NCBI GenBank assembly: GCA_949358305.1
Contig: OX442314.1
Coordinates: 11,587,060-11,651,059 of the forward strand
Reading direction: 5' to 3'
DNA: 64,000 nt
Origin: Strigamia acuminata
Lineage: Eukaryota; Arthropoda; Chilopoda; Geophilomorpha; Linotaeniidae
Part shown: positions 28,631 to 39,611 of the stretch, in pieces
Layout: every line of letters begins with the position of its first letter
How positions within the stretch are numbered: the first letter of the stretch is position 1
Position numbers and translations under genes: made by a program
Notes under the pieces: model-generated
The model's database searches: none
The model's input: the letters and a program-made list of their open reading frames with translations, nothing else
What the model was told of the DNA's origin: nothing

Positions 28631-29452
28631 AAGGGGTGAATGTAGGGGTTCCCTTCTAGGGTTCCCCCTTCATCCCGTCCATTTCAAAACCCTCTTTCCC
28701 CCTTTTTTCTTCTTCGTCTTCAAAACGTCGCGAATTCCCCCCAATGTCTGGTTGAAATTTTTTTTTTTTTTTCTGTGGGAAATTATTTATTTTTATTTCA
28801 TTTTTTTGAAAGTGTTTTGGTGAGGGAATAAAAATTGAAGTTAATTATAAGAATTTGTTTTAGTGCGTTAATTAGTCGTGTTTTGTCGTTCTGTGATTGA
28901 TAAGTGCTTGAATGAGTTTGGAAAGTTGTTTTATATTTGTTTTTATTTGTGGAGTGGAGAGAAAATAAAAGAAATGAATAGAGAGAATGGAAAAATGAAT
29001 GCAATGATAATGGGGGACTAATTGAATTTCGAGGAGGAAAAAAATAGAAGCTTAAGTTGATTTCCTCAATGTCTGATTAAATCAGAGAATGGAATTTTCG
29101 GAGGCAAATGTGATTATTTAAAAGAGAGGAAATTGACAAGGCGTTTTTAATGCATGATTACCTTTAGAGAAACAAGTCTCTTCCTGTTCGCAAAATTAAT
29201 TAGGCCTACTTAAACAATTTAGTAAACTAAATGGGAAATGGAAAAAAACCTGTTTTTTTGCTAAAAAAAAAAGAAGAAAAAATAAACTTTATTTCTGTAA
29301 GAACTTTTGTTTTGGTTCTTTGAAAATCAAATGATGGAGTTTTTGGGAGCAGCAAGGTGGAATATGTTTGTCTCTAGTGGTATGTTAAGAAAATTGACTG
29401 CAGATGACGCTAGCAAACGGTAGAGATAGATGAAATATGAGTTGACAGATTT

Positions 29453-29523
29453 TACCAATAGGTGGCAACATCCTGCAGAGCCTTATCACGTGATAAGTCT
29501 ACATTTTGCCACAAGATGGCACC
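29453..29523 (+). promoter_or_regulatory. Paired CTCF-like motifs around a palindrome
   Basis: CCACAAGATGGCACC at 29509-29523 fits the conserved CTCF core (CCACNAGRKGGCRS). A weaker CCAATAGGTGGCAAC sits about 55 bp upstream in the same orientation. Between them is a perfect 16-bp palindrome, CTTATCACGTGATAAG (29482-29497): a CACGTG E-box flanked by GATA sites. This is motif-level evidence only. Confidence 0.3.
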
Positions 29524-30249
29524 ATTTGATGTGCAGAAGAGACTTTTTGCCAGCTTCGTGATTGGTTGATAAATTTTAGATCAGAACTAGTCCGAGCTAC
29601 AGTCCCCTACTCACGAACGAGTTCCGTTCCCAGTAAGCGTTCACAAATCGAATTGTTCAGCAAAGGTGTTGTTAATTGTTAATCCTAATTAAAGAAAACG
29701 TTTTTAATCTTATTTTTATGGGTCAGAAATCAAGAAAGGTGTATAAAAAACAATTTTTTTAATATTGCTTTGAAAAGTCGAAACTTGACATACAGTGCTA
29801 GACACGTGAACTAACTTATGCACTGGCGCAAAATTTGAAGTTTGTATCTCTGAAAGTTCGTAACTCGAATGTTCGTATGTAGGGGAGCTACTGCGCATGA
29901 ACTGTTGGGGATGCGTACCTGCCACCACAGGTAATCACTCAGTCAGATTCAATATTACAGACATCTTCTAATAGTGGCAAAATAAGGTGGACGTTTGGAA
30001 AGATAGTCTCCTAATACAGGTGGTCACTGTGTGTTATACTGTATAGAATTAGGAGGAGCCTTGTTATAACATTATTTGTTGTAAAACCTCGAAAAATAGC
30101 TAATTTCACTCATTTTTAACCTAAGTTCACTAGATTGCTAATTTAACTTAGGGACTGTTCTTAAATTACGTAACGCAAATTTTGGGAATTTTATAGACGC
30201 CTTCCCTTGTAGACCCATAGAAAAAAAAAACTTCCCTTAAATACAGTAA

Positions 30250-30380
30250 CTGCATTCAAAAATAAAAATAACAATTTTAGTTTAAGTGAATTTTAAGTCT
30301 TAAGATCAGTTTAAACAAGAAATGATGTCATTTTTGATTTAAATTGAAGTAAAACAAAACATTTTAGTTTTTGAATGCAG
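30250..30380 (+). mobile_element. CTGCATTC MITE inside R copy 1
   Basis: About 131 bp with terminal inverted repeats CTGCATTCAAAAA / TTTTTGAATGCAG. The same element is at 39048-39178 (the duplicated R) and, independently inserted, at 39612-39900. No coding capacity. The 3-bp duplication seen at the third copy is compatible with a PIF/Harbinger-type element, but that assignment is inference. Confidence 0.8.
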
Positions 30381-30918
30381 CTAATACTGCCGTATTCGAC
30401 GAGTGTACATGGCCATAACAAAAGCCCCCCCCCCCCCCCACCCACCCCCAAAGAAAATTACATAATTAAACTAAAAACACCTCCTCGCCCAATTCAAAAA
30501 TCATAATACAATGTGCATATTTTTTTAAATATTAAAATATTTACATTTTTTTCATGTTACATAACATTATTGAATAGTAGTATAAAAATAATAGAGAAAT
30601 GAATTTTTTGGCGAAAAATGATGTTTTTTTTCTGTGATCAGGCACAGATGCCATCTGGCAATTATGCTATCAGCTGTAAAAATTAATTAAATAATTGACT
30701 AATTAATTAAGCTAATACCATATAAATAAACATCCATAAATACATTTTTATTTTCTCTTACCAAACCCAACCCACTTTGCATTGTGTCAACTTCCTATTG
30801 GTGATTGATCAAGAAATATTCAAAAAAGTTTGTAAGCTTACAATGTATGCGTTTACACATTAGTCATTCAAAAATTGAATTTCGCAAAAATACCGTCGAT
30901 TCATTCCAGTTTTCTAAC

Positions 30919-31067
30919 ATGTTGCTGTACACATTTTCGCAGCTATTGCTATTGCGTCCTCAATAACTACAGCAAAGGTAAACTAAATGTGTTTTTCAAC
31001 TTTTAAACTGTAAAAACTAAAATACCTACACATAATATACTTTTATTTTAGAAGTGCTTCGATGAAG
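30919..31067 (+). pseudogene. Broken copy of the small secreted-protein gene
   Basis: Matches exons 1 and 2 of the gene at 40220-40813, including the intron between them. Two additional bases (CA) within the signal-peptide codons shift the frame, so translation from the ATG at 30919 ends early. Sequence corresponding to the end of exon 2 and exons 3-5 is absent because of the 909-bp deletion that begins after GATGAAG. It is therefore a decayed duplicate. The other copy could be the functional parent, but only expression data would show that. Confidence 0.7.
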
Positions 31068-31655
31068 AGCATTTGCTCACATTTTGGGAGGTGTCGTCGA
31101 TCTAACTTTCAATGCGGCCATTTTGAATTTGGTCGTAAGAAGCAAATCCCGGCATAAACCGAATCATAAACCACTCCAGTCGTGGTTTTGGTGTTGCATT
31201 GTTTGGTGATGGGTGTTGGCTGTTTTTGATGTCATTCCGTTTATAGAAACGGTAAAAAACGTAAAAACCGAATCTTTGAACGTGCCCATTGTTTCAATTT
31301 CACAATTGCTAAGTAGATAACTCACTCATTCAACTCACCAGCAGAAAACAGACGCACTGAATAAAAAACTTGCACACTGCGAAAAAGAGATACGTGGCAA
31401 CGGAAATGTTCATAATTTAAAAATTGTATGTGTGTTTTCTCTAATGTTGTTTTTTTAAAATTTCTAGCTTAAGACATATTAGTACTTCGATTGCCTTCAA
31501 AAACAGTGTCCAGAGATGAAAACAATTCGTACTAACTTCAAAAATGCAGAAAATGAAATTTGCTAATTAATGAGTTATGAAAAAATTATTAAATCATTAA
31601 GTATAATGGACTGTAACCAATATCCATTGCAAAGCAATTAAAATATAAAAAATAT

Positions 31656-32179
31656 AAAAAATAAAAATGAATTGAGTGTCGTGTTCTCGTGTTCTGAATG
31701 ATCACCTGACCAGGTGACTTCACACAGCCTTGAGGGGGTGCCGTAAGAACGGCGAATCATCAAAGGGCGAATCTCGCCATGGTTATTAATGCCAAAAAAA
31801 ATTTTTTTTGGGCAAAAAAATTTCCAATGGCGAATTGGTGCCGTTCCAATAGCGAATCGCCCAATGGTGAATCGTGCCATTAGGATTGATGGCCCAAGTA
31901 GGTTTCCTATGGCAAATTTTTGGCGATAACGCAACGGCTAACCACGCAATAACGCAACAACGGTGAGCAACACAATAACGCCAATAATACATGCTAGCAA
32001 AAACATAACAATACGATAAAGAAGAAGAAATTGATAACGAGTATGAGTAAACTATATGCAATACTGTTACAAATTACAACATATTTTATTTTTAATTTGT
32101 TTTTAGTTTTTCAGGACCAGACAAACTGAGAGAGACTGGCAGTCGCTCACAGTCGCCGACTGCCACAGCACATGGAGGA
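31656..32179. other. Non-coding, degenerate GGCGAAT repeats
   Basis: No gene seen. Between about 31746 and 31890 the motif GGCGAAT and its complement occur several times with CAATGG/CCATTG spacers, around a near-palindrome of A8T8 at about 31795-31811. This gives a degenerate, partly inverted array of unknown origin. Confidence 0.5.
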
Positions 32180-32315
32180 CTTTGAATGGAATATATGAAT
32201 TTTAACCTGTTTGTGAGTGTTCGGACGGACGCCACGTGGCCAGGAGAGGGCCACGAGGCAACAGGATTTGAACCTGTGTGGAAAGATTCCTAGTCCACTG
32301 AGCCACCACTACAAA
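32180..32315 (-). repeat. tRNA-derived SINE head
   Basis: Read on the minus strand, this holds an A-box-like TGGCTCAGTGG (32295-32305) and, about 20 bp on, a B-box GGTTCAAATCC (32264-32274): the split RNA polymerase III promoter of a tRNA. The flanking sequence does not fold as a complete tRNA with paired acceptor arms, and the similarity runs into unrelated sequence. A SINE head or tRNA pseudogene is therefore more likely than a functional tRNA gene. No poly(A) tail or target duplication was identified. Confidence 0.6.
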
Positions 32316-32391
32316 CTATTGTAACCTTCATGCAGGCAGTCATGTTGGTGAACAAAGTTGTGATGTCATATGTCATGTGATATCAAATTAC

Positions 32392-33050
32392 TGATGTAAT
32401 TTGGTTCACCGTTGTGCATGACAAATGCATTTTTTTTAGGCGAAGTGTATTTGTACGTAGTGTGTCATTCCATTCGTATGGCGGCGCCACATGTTCTTCA
32501 CATTGGTATATAAGATTTGTCCTGTGTGTGGTTTCATGTGCCGTCGTTTTACCATGAGGAATGATCATGTGTTTTTCTTTTTCTTTATTGGTTTGTATTA
32601 ATAGCATAAAATGCAAAGTTATGTAAATTACATACATACAGGAAATAAATCTGGGTCATTTTTGTTTAAAAGTTAAACTGTGTGGATGTTGTGTTTGTGC
32701 TCTCTCTAAACACCATTATTTTAGATACATACAACTGAGGACATACAGACATTTTTGCCAGGACTAGATTCCCAACTTCACCATGAATACTAATGAGTTT
32801 ATTAGTATTCAGTCTCTTTTCAACTAGGCCTATACAACATTGCATTAGGACTTTTTCAACGGTGCAACAATTGATTACAGTGAGTTAATATATATGAACA
32901 GTTTATTTATTTTCGACTTTCTTTTGAAATTGAATTCACGTGCATTGACCGAATTGACGTGCGACAACTATCGTGTGTACCGTCGAGTTGTGTTACGGGA
33001 AATAACACCTACATGGCCATTCAACAAGGATTCCATATTGTGGTATAACA
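32392..33050 (+). repeat. Copia-1 5' LTR
   Basis: 659 bp, TGATGT...ATAACA, identical to 37552-38210. It contains a TATA-like TATATAAG at 32507-32514 and an AATAAA signal at 32644-32649. That spacing is consistent with U3-R-U5 organisation, with transcription starting about 30 bp after the TATA box. Confidence 0.97.
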
Positions 33051-33051
33051 T

Positions 33052-33068
33052 TGGTAGCAGCGGGATGG
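33052..33068 (+). promoter_or_regulatory. Copia-1 primer-binding site
   Basis: TGGTAGCAGCGGGATGG starts one base after the LTR. It matches the complement of the initiator tRNA-Met 3' end (TGGTAGCAGAGGATGG type) with few differences. Copia-2 has the perfect form in the same place, which supports this tRNA as the primer. Confidence 0.8.
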
Positions 33069-33113
33069 TTTTAGGCCCATTTATTCATTGAATGACAACG
33101 TGGAATTACAACA

Positions 33114-36100
33114 ATGGCCGCCAAGCAACAAGGAGCAGCTGCATCATCCGCATGGGGAATTGAGCCATTGGACAAACACAACTATGAGAAGTGGAAATTG
33201 GATGTCCAGTTTTTGTTGCAAGAATTAAACTTGTGGCAGTTCCATGATGGTACTGAACCTGTGCCAGACGCGGCAGCCAAGGAAGAAGTGAAAGCAAAGT
33301 TCAACAAACGAAAGGCAAAGGCACGGGGCGTATTATGCAATAGTGTAGCAACACGTTTAAAACCGCCATTAGCGAAGTTGGACACATGCAAAGAAGTTTG
33401 GGACCATTTGAAGAAACTTTTTGAGCCAACATCTTTAGCACGTAATGCGAGATTGCTTGAGAATTTTTATTCCATTAAAAGAGAAGAAAATGAAGATATG
33501 GATACATTTATTACGAGAGTACAAATGGCTGCAGATGAATTAACCAACATTAAAGCAGGACCAACGGATAAGGTTCAAGCTTATACATTGATTAACCGTG
33601 TTGGAAAGGATTTTGATGTGTTAATTCAATCCATATACCAATGGGCGGAGGCAGACTTCACGTTTACAAAGGTGTCAGATGCATTGTTGGCAGAAAACGC
33701 CAGGCGACGGTTTATTTCTAATAAAGTTGTAAGTGACAGTGATTCAAGTGCTTTAAGTGGTGTGCGGGACAATTCACAACGCAACAGCGGGAAATCCAGT
33801 CAACGTGGAAAAGGACAAGTTTCAACAAATGGTAAGAACAATTCACTTATTTGTTATAATTGCCAAGAGAAGGGGCATTATGCTCGCAACTGTCCAAATC
33901 CTCGCGTGAAGCGAGTAGATTCCAAGAATGCTGAACGAGGTGGATTTAAAGGTGGAAAAGCACCAAGTCGTCGTGGGGCATTTTATGTAAATGTCTGGAA
34001 TAATTCCCATGTTACTTTTAATTCTATTCTTTGTGATAGTGATGCCTGGTTTGTCGATTCTGGCGCATCAGACCATATCTGCGGGAATCGGGCTTATTTT
34101 TCAAAGTTTGAAAATTTACAACCAACTAAATTGGAGTTGGGCGAAGGGACCGCAACAATTACAGGTCGGGGTGAAGTGTTGTTATGCACTAATGCACATG
34201 GAGTCGACTGCCAGGTACAACTAAAAGAAGTTTATTATGTTAAAGGTTTTAAAAGAAATTTAATTTCAAGTGCAAAGATAGACCGAGCTGGCTATCATAG
34301 TCACACTTTTGGTGGGGAACTGAAAGTTTATTCTGAAAATGATGATGAATGTTTATTTTATGCACGTTTGCAATCAGATGGATTGTATAAAGTGTTGGGA
34401 AATGTGATACAAAATAAGGATGTAATTACAAATGAGTTAATTAATGTGAATGTGTCTACTAATCAAATTAATTCAAATTGTACTAACAATAATGATGTTA
34501 AGAATGTGGATGCATTAAAGGAAAAGATTTCCAATTACACAGTGTCTTTAAAGATATGGCATAAGCGGTTTGCACACATGCATACACAGGGTTTACAAAC
34601 ATTATTAAATGATAATAGAGTAACGGGGTTAGATTATACCGGGACTTTAAAGGATTTTAAATGTGATGAATGCCGATTGGCTAAATCCACTCGATCTAAT
34701 TATAAGTTGAGAAATGAACGTTTAAATAAGGAACCTCTTGCTTTAATTCATATGGACGTGTGGGGGTCTCCGGCGGAATCTTTAGGGGGTGCACATTATT
34801 TGTTGTGCATCATAGATGATGCCACACGTTTTTCTTGGGTTTATCCAATGAAGACCAAGAATGAGGTTTTTGGAATTTTTCAACGTTTCTTATCTAGAAT
34901 GGAGCGCATGTATAATTACAAAATTAAGTCAGTTCGGACAGATCGGGGTGGGGAGTTTTGTTCAAATGAATTTAATGAATTCCTCGAGTTGAAAGGGATC
35001 CAAGCGCAGCGTACAAATCCATATAGCCCCCAAATGGATGGCGTGGCCGAACGCCTAAACAGATCCATTTTTAACAATGTCCGAGCAATCTTAGAAGATA
35101 CAAAATTACCGTGGAAATTATGGGCAGAAATTGCGGTATCGTACATTTATTTGAAAAACCGATATCCACATTTATTTGCAGGAGGGATAATTCCATATGT
35201 AGAGTTGCGAAAACGGAATGTGGCAGTGAAACACCTTAGATCAATAGGTGCATTGTGTTTTGTGCACATTCCTGCCCCAAAACGGGATGGGAAACTTGAT
35301 GTCAGAGCCTGGAAAGGCATTTTAGTGGGTTACGCATTCACAACACGCGGGTACAGAGTGTGGAACCCAGCCACTAATGAAGTGGTTGAAACGAAACATC
35401 TTGTAATAGATGAGAATCGTGATTGGAAAACGTTTAAGAATCCGGATGAAATTAATATACAGGCTATTGCAAATACAAACGGTTACGATTCAGATGAGAG
35501 CGATATATACCAAGGGGACTTTGAGGAAGATTTTACACCACCAGGGTCGCCACCACCCAGCCCACCTCCAGTCCCTAAACAAAAGGCAATTGTTAAAGCA
35601 GAGCCGGTATTACCCGTGCAGGTCCCAATTCCCAAATTACAACCGGTTCAAGGCACTGCAGATGAGAAAACGCGCCGAGCAGCCGTACGTGTGTCAATGA
35701 GAAATGGATGGGATCGCGAAATAGTAACAAGACAAGGGGGTGTAACCGGTGGACGAACAAACGTGCTATTTTATGATCCAAATGGTCAAGGCCCTTTTAG
35801 AAATAAAGGGACAATCGAGGCACATTGCAAAAAGTTCAGATTATTTTACAAAGATGAAGATTTTGACTTTACACCAAATGTCAAACCAATTGGTACTCTT
35901 ATAGAGTCAGATGATGAACAGGATGCGCAAGGTGCATCTGCGAATGTAGTCACGAAGCGGGTTACTGTTTATTGTGCCATTAAGGAACCCCATTCATATG
36001 AAGAGGCCATCGCATCGCCTCAGTCCAAAGACTGGTTTGCGGCGATGGACGAGGAAATTGATACATTAATTGAACGAGAAGTTTATGAAGAAGTTTCAAG

Positions 36101-37517
36101 ACCTGTTGATACAAAAATTCTGGGACACAAATGGGTTTACAAATTGAAAGAAGATGAAGACGGGAAAATAGCGAGGTACAAAGCGCGCATTGTCGCGCAG
36201 GGATTTAAACAAAGAGAGGGAATAGATTACAAAGAAGTATTTTCCCCAGTTGTCAACTTTACCCTAATCAGGCTGTTTTTCTGTTTGTTGGTCGTGTTGT
36301 GGGGGTGGTGCGACGCACACCTTGATGTAAAGTGTGCCTACCTCTACGGGAAGTTAGATGTCCCAATTCATATGGAAATACCCAGGGGATATGCAACGTC
36401 CAAGGGAGATAATGTGTGGCTATTGTACAAAGCCCTTTACGGGTTACACCAATCCGGAAGGATGTGGTACAACGAACTAAACCAAACACTTCTGGATTTG
36501 GGATTTAATCGAATCGATGGCTGTAATTGTGTATATACATTACGAGGAGATGCGATTCTTTTGATTTACGTGGACGATATCGTCTTGTTTGCGAGGACCA
36601 AAGAAATAAAGCAAGAGGTTATTAACATGATACGGTCAAAATTTAACATAGTGGATTTAGGACAAATTTCTAAACTTTTGGGCGTAAAATTTAACCGTGA
36701 AGGGAATACAATTCGTTTACATCAAAGGGATTATATCCAAAAATTGGGTGAAAAATATGGACTGACAGTTAATGATGCGACGAGAGTCCCAGTATCAGTT
36801 GGTACAACATTTTACGATTCAAATACATGGGTGCAAGATCAGTCTTTCCCTTACAGATCGTTAATTGGTAGTTTGATGTTCCTGGCGTCACGAACACGCC
36901 CGGACATCCTTTATGCAACCACATATATGTCGCAATACAATAACAATTATGGTCAAAAACATATTAAGGCTGTGTTGCAAATAGCGCAATATGTGCTCAA
37001 TACACAAGATTATTGTATCGACTTGAGTCGTTGTGAGGATGACAAGTTATGTATATATACGGACGCTTCCTGGGCTTCGGACTTAAGCCACTGCAAAAGT
37101 TTTGGGGGATTTGCCCTATACATGGGTCAAACATTAATTAGCTGGGGTTGTCGAAAACAGAGTTTGGTGGCTTGCAGCTCGATGGAAGCCGAATATATGG
37201 CTATGGTACACGCAGCCCAGGAAAAGTACTGGATCTCAAACATATTTGAAAATTGTAACTTATTGAGATATGTGAATTTACCGATTATATTGTCTGATTC
37301 ATTATCGTCCATTAATTTTGTTGAGAACGATTTGGAAAACTCAAAGACAAAGCATGTTAGAATCCGGTATTGTTTTTTGAGGGATTGGTTCGAGAAGGGC
37401 TATTTCTCTGTTGAGAAAATACCATCGGAACAGAATATAGCTGATGTGTTTACAAAGTGGTTGACGGGGAGTCGATTGAACATGCTTTGTCACAAACTTT
37501 TTGATACTTTAGATTGA
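33114..37517 (+). CDS. Copia-1 Gag-Pol polyprotein (1467 aa)
   Basis: A single open frame encodes all functions for particle assembly, cDNA synthesis and integration, in copia order (integrase before reverse transcriptase). Visible in order: an N-terminal copia-type Gag; a CCHC knuckle from C247 (CYNCQEKGHYARNC); an aspartic protease with WFVDSGASDH (D315); a pre-integrase zinc segment (about 480-530, H-H-C-C); an integrase with D548 (HMDVWG), D610 (DRGGEF) and E646 (GVAERLN); a reverse transcriptase with YVDD at 1152-1155; and an RNase H with D1317 (YTDASW). The length is normal for the superfamily. The start is the first ATG after the primer site, giving a 45-bp leader. There is no frameshift or stop between gag and pol, so any Gag excess would need splicing or processing. 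No key residue is missing. Confidence 0.97.
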   Translation: MAAKQQGAAASSAWGIEPLDKHNYEKWKLDVQFLLQELNLWQFHDGTEPVPDAAAKEEVKAKFNKRKAKARGVLCNSVATRLKPPLAKLDTCKEVWDHLKKLFEPTSLARNARLLENFYSIKREENEDMDTFITRVQMAADELTNIKAGPTDKVQAYTLINRVGKDFDVLIQSIYQWAEADFTFTKVSDALLAENARRRFISNKVVSDSDSSALSGVRDNSQRNSGKSSQRGKGQVSTNGKNNSLICYNCQEKGHYARNCPNPRVKRVDSKNAERGGFKGGKAPSRRGAFYVNVWNNSHVTFNSILCDSDAWFVDSGASDHICGNRAYFSKFENLQPTKLELGEGTATITGRGEVLLCTNAHGVDCQVQLKEVYYVKGFKRNLISSAKIDRAGYHSHTFGGELKVYSENDDECLFYARLQSDGLYKVLGNVIQNKDVITNELINVNVSTNQINSNCTNNNDVKNVDALKEKISNYTVSLKIWHKRFAHMHTQGLQTLLNDNRVTGLDYTGTLKDFKCDECRLAKSTRSNYKLRNERLNKEPLALIHMDVWGSPAESLGGAHYLLCIIDDATRFSWVYPMKTKNEVFGIFQRFLSRMERMYNYKIKSVRTDRGGEFCSNEFNEFLELKGIQAQRTNPYSPQMDGVAERLNRSIFNNVRAILEDTKLPWKLWAEIAVSYIYLKNRYPHLFAGGIIPYVELRKRNVAVKHLRSIGALCFVHIPAPKRDGKLDVRAWKGILVGYAFTTRGYRVWNPATNEVVETKHLVIDENRDWKTFKNPDEINIQAIANTNGYDSDESDIYQGDFEEDFTPPGSPPPSPPPVPKQKAIVKAEPVLPVQVPIPKLQPVQGTADEKTRRAAVRVSMRNGWDREIVTRQGGVTGGRTNVLFYDPNGQGPFRNKGTIEAHCKKFRLFYKDEDFDFTPNVKPIGTLIESDDEQDAQGASANVVTKRVTVYCAIKEPHSYEEAIASPQSKDWFAAMDEEIDTLIEREVYEEVSRPVDTKILGHKWVYKLKEDEDGKIARYKARIVAQGFKQREGIDYKEVFSPVVNFTLIRLFFCLLVVLWGWCDAHLDVKCAYLYGKLDVPIHMEIPRGYATSKGDNVWLLYKALYGLHQSGRMWYNELNQTLLDLGFNRIDGCNCVYTLRGDAILLIYVDDIVLFARTKEIKQEVINMIRSKFNIVDLGQISKLLGVKFNREGNTIRLHQRDYIQKLGEKYGLTVNDATRVPVSVGTTFYDSNTWVQDQSFPYRSLIGSLMFLASRTRPDILYATTYMSQYNNNYGQKHIKAVLQIAQYVLNTQDYCIDLSRCEDDKLCIYTDASWASDLSHCKSFGGFALYMGQTLISWGCRKQSLVACSSMEAEYMAMVHAAQEKYWISNIFENCNLLRYVNLPIILSDSLSSINFVENDLENSKTKHVRIRYCFLRDWFEKGYFSVEKIPSEQNIADVFTKWLTGSRLNMLCHKLFDTLD

Positions 37518-37551
37518 ATAGTTATGCCCTGCACAACGTTGAGGGGGTGAT

Positions 37552-38210
37552 TGATGTAATTTGGTTCACCGTTGTGCATGACAAATGCATTTTTTTTAGG
37601 CGAAGTGTATTTGTACGTAGTGTGTCATTCCATTCGTATGGCGGCGCCACATGTTCTTCACATTGGTATATAAGATTTGTCCTGTGTGTGGTTTCATGTG
37701 CCGTCGTTTTACCATGAGGAATGATCATGTGTTTTTCTTTTTCTTTATTGGTTTGTATTAATAGCATAAAATGCAAAGTTATGTAAATTACATACATACA
37801 GGAAATAAATCTGGGTCATTTTTGTTTAAAAGTTAAACTGTGTGGATGTTGTGTTTGTGCTCTCTCTAAACACCATTATTTTAGATACATACAACTGAGG
37901 ACATACAGACATTTTTGCCAGGACTAGATTCCCAACTTCACCATGAATACTAATGAGTTTATTAGTATTCAGTCTCTTTTCAACTAGGCCTATACAACAT
38001 TGCATTAGGACTTTTTCAACGGTGCAACAATTGATTACAGTGAGTTAATATATATGAACAGTTTATTTATTTTCGACTTTCTTTTGAAATTGAATTCACG
38101 TGCATTGACCGAATTGACGTGCGACAACTATCGTGTGTACCGTCGAGTTGTGTTACGGGAAATAACACCTACATGGCCATTCAACAAGGATTCCATATTG
38201 TGGTATAACA
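37552..38210 (+). repeat. Copia-1 3' LTR
   Basis: 659 bp, identical to the 5' LTR. The TATA-like sequence is at 37667-37674 and AATAAA at 37804-37809. It follows the polypurine tract at 37541-37550 and is followed by the ATTAC duplication. Confidence 0.97.
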
Positions 38211-38215
38211 ATTAC

Positions 38216-38463
38216 TTGGGTTCCAGAGTAAGGTTTGAACAGGCTAATCACCAAGTGTAGTGCTACACCTTTTTACTCAGCCTATTTGCATGAAAAATAA
38301 ACTCTCTCAGCCAACAAAGTTCTACTTTGACAATGTCATTGTTAGTTAACTCTAGCTTATGGAGCAAAATGCTTAGAAATGGTTAAAGAACTACTTGTAA
38401 TTTATATCTCACATAATTAATTTTAAAATTGGTGAGTATGTTAATTAGTACCTTCCCCTTGTC
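38216..38463. other. Flank between Copia-1 and R copy 2
   Basis: About 250 bp of AT-rich sequence with no gene or repeat that I can identify. Confidence 0.5.
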
Positions 38464-38493
38464 AGTCAGATTCAATATTACAGACATCTTCTA

Positions 38494-38765
38494 AGGGGGG
38501 GTCCATAAATTACATAACATAAAATTTGGAATTTTTAAACCCCCTCTCCCCTCTGTAACATGGTTGTAACAAATTCCCAAACCCTCCATAATTACATAAC
38601 AAAACTGAAATCTCCCCCAAATTTTCCAAAAATCATACAAAAAAAAATTCTATTTTGATTATTTATAATTTAAAATTTTTGTTTACATGGAACGTAACAA
38701 AATTTGAAAGCCCCCCTCTCCCCCTCCCCCCCTTGGTGCGTTACGTAATTTATGAAAGGCCCCTC
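38494..38765 (+). mobile_element. 272-bp MITE in R copy 2
   Basis: Absent at the corresponding place in R copy 1 (about 29971). It begins AGGGGGGGTCCATAAATTAC and ends with the partly complementary GTAATTTATGAAAGGCCCCT plus C. It is flanked by a 3-bp duplication CTA (38491-38493 and 38766-38768). No coding capacity. A related terminus (GGGACTGTTCTTAAATTACG) occurs inside R itself (about 30151 and 38949), so this family has inserted here more than once. Confidence 0.75.
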
Positions 38766-39611
38766 CTAATAATGGCCAAATAAAGTGGACGTTTGGAAAG
38801 ATGGTCTCCTAATACAGGTGGTCACTGTGTGTTATACTGTATAGAATTAGGAGGAGCCTTGTTATAACATTATTTGTTGTAAAACCTCGAAAAATAGCTA
38901 ATTTCACTCATTTTTAACCTAAGTTCACTAGATTGCTAATTTAACTTAGGGACTGTTCTTAAATTACGTAACGCAAATTTTGGGAATTTTATAGACGCCT
39001 TCCCTTGTAGACCCATAGAAAAAAAAAACTTCCCTTAAATACAGTAACTGCATTCAAAAATAAAAATAACAATTTTAGTTTAAGTGAATTTTAAGTCTTA
39101 AGATCAGTTTAAACAAGAAATGATGTCATTTTTGATTTAAATTGAAGTAAAACAAAACATTTTAGTTTTTGAATGCAGCTAATACTGCCGTATTCGACGA
39201 GTGTACATGGCCATAACAAAAGCCCCCCCCCCCCCCCCACCCACCCCCAAAGAAAATTACATAATTAAACTAAAAACACCTCCTCGCCCAATTCAAAAAT
39301 CATAATACAATGTGCATATTTTTTTAAATATTAAAATATTTACATTTTTTTCATGTTACATAACATTATTGAATAGTAGTATAAAAATAATAGAGAAATG
39401 AATTTTTTGGCGAAAAATGATGTTTTTTTTCTGTGATCAGGCACAGATGCCATCTGGCAATTATGCTATCAGCTGTAAAAATTAATTAAATAATTGACTA
39501 ATTAATTAAGCTAATACCATATAAATAAACATCCATAAATACATTTTTATTTTCTCTTACCAAACCCAACCCACTTTGCATTGTGTCAACTTCCTAACCG
39601 CTAATTTCACT

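Larger units (their letters stand above)
20952..29937. other. Non-coding stretch
   Basis: No supported gene. The 185-aa minus frame at 22214-22771 and the others are low-complexity or domain-free. The region holds A/T-rich tracts (24475-24575, 27480-27570), a second copy of the dispersed repeat (24055-24160), a CpG-rich promoter-like stretch (about 28040-28630, listed separately) and a pair of CTCF-like sites around a 16-bp palindrome at 29450-29523. Confidence 0.5.
29938..31655 (+). repeat. Segment R, copy 1
   Basis: A roughly 1.7-kb sequence repeated in the window. Its first part matches 38464-39596 almost base for base (apart from a 272-bp insertion there). Its middle part (30642-31067) matches 39945-40366, and its last part (31073-31655) matches 41278-41362 continuing at 57874-58410. 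Relative to the second copy it lacks about 909 bp after GATGAAG (31067), which removes exons of the small secreted-protein gene, and a further 40 bp or so near 31093. It contains no Mutator-like insertion, so it shows the empty site for that element (31098-31111). A C-homopolymer lies near 30425-30440. Confidence 0.9.
32392..38210 (+). mobile_element. Copia-1, complete Ty1/copia retrotransposon
   Basis: A 5819-bp element bounded by two 659-bp LTRs that are identical by direct comparison and begin TG and end CA. The 5-bp target duplication ATTAC lies at 32387-32391 and 38211-38215. An initiator-tRNA-Met-like primer site follows the 5' LTR, and a purine tract GAGGGGGTGA (37541-37550) precedes the 3' LTR. 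One uninterrupted gag-pol frame fills the interior. Identical LTRs and an intact frame indicate a very recent insertion, possibly of an active element. Confidence 0.98.

Noticed and set aside
32264-32305. Functional tRNA gene on the minus strand
   Set aside because: A and B boxes are present, but I could not form a complete cloverleaf with paired acceptor arms. A SINE head or pseudogene fits better.
32383-32637. Minus frames repeated at 37522-37797
   Set aside because: They are antisense frames inside the Copia-1 LTRs.
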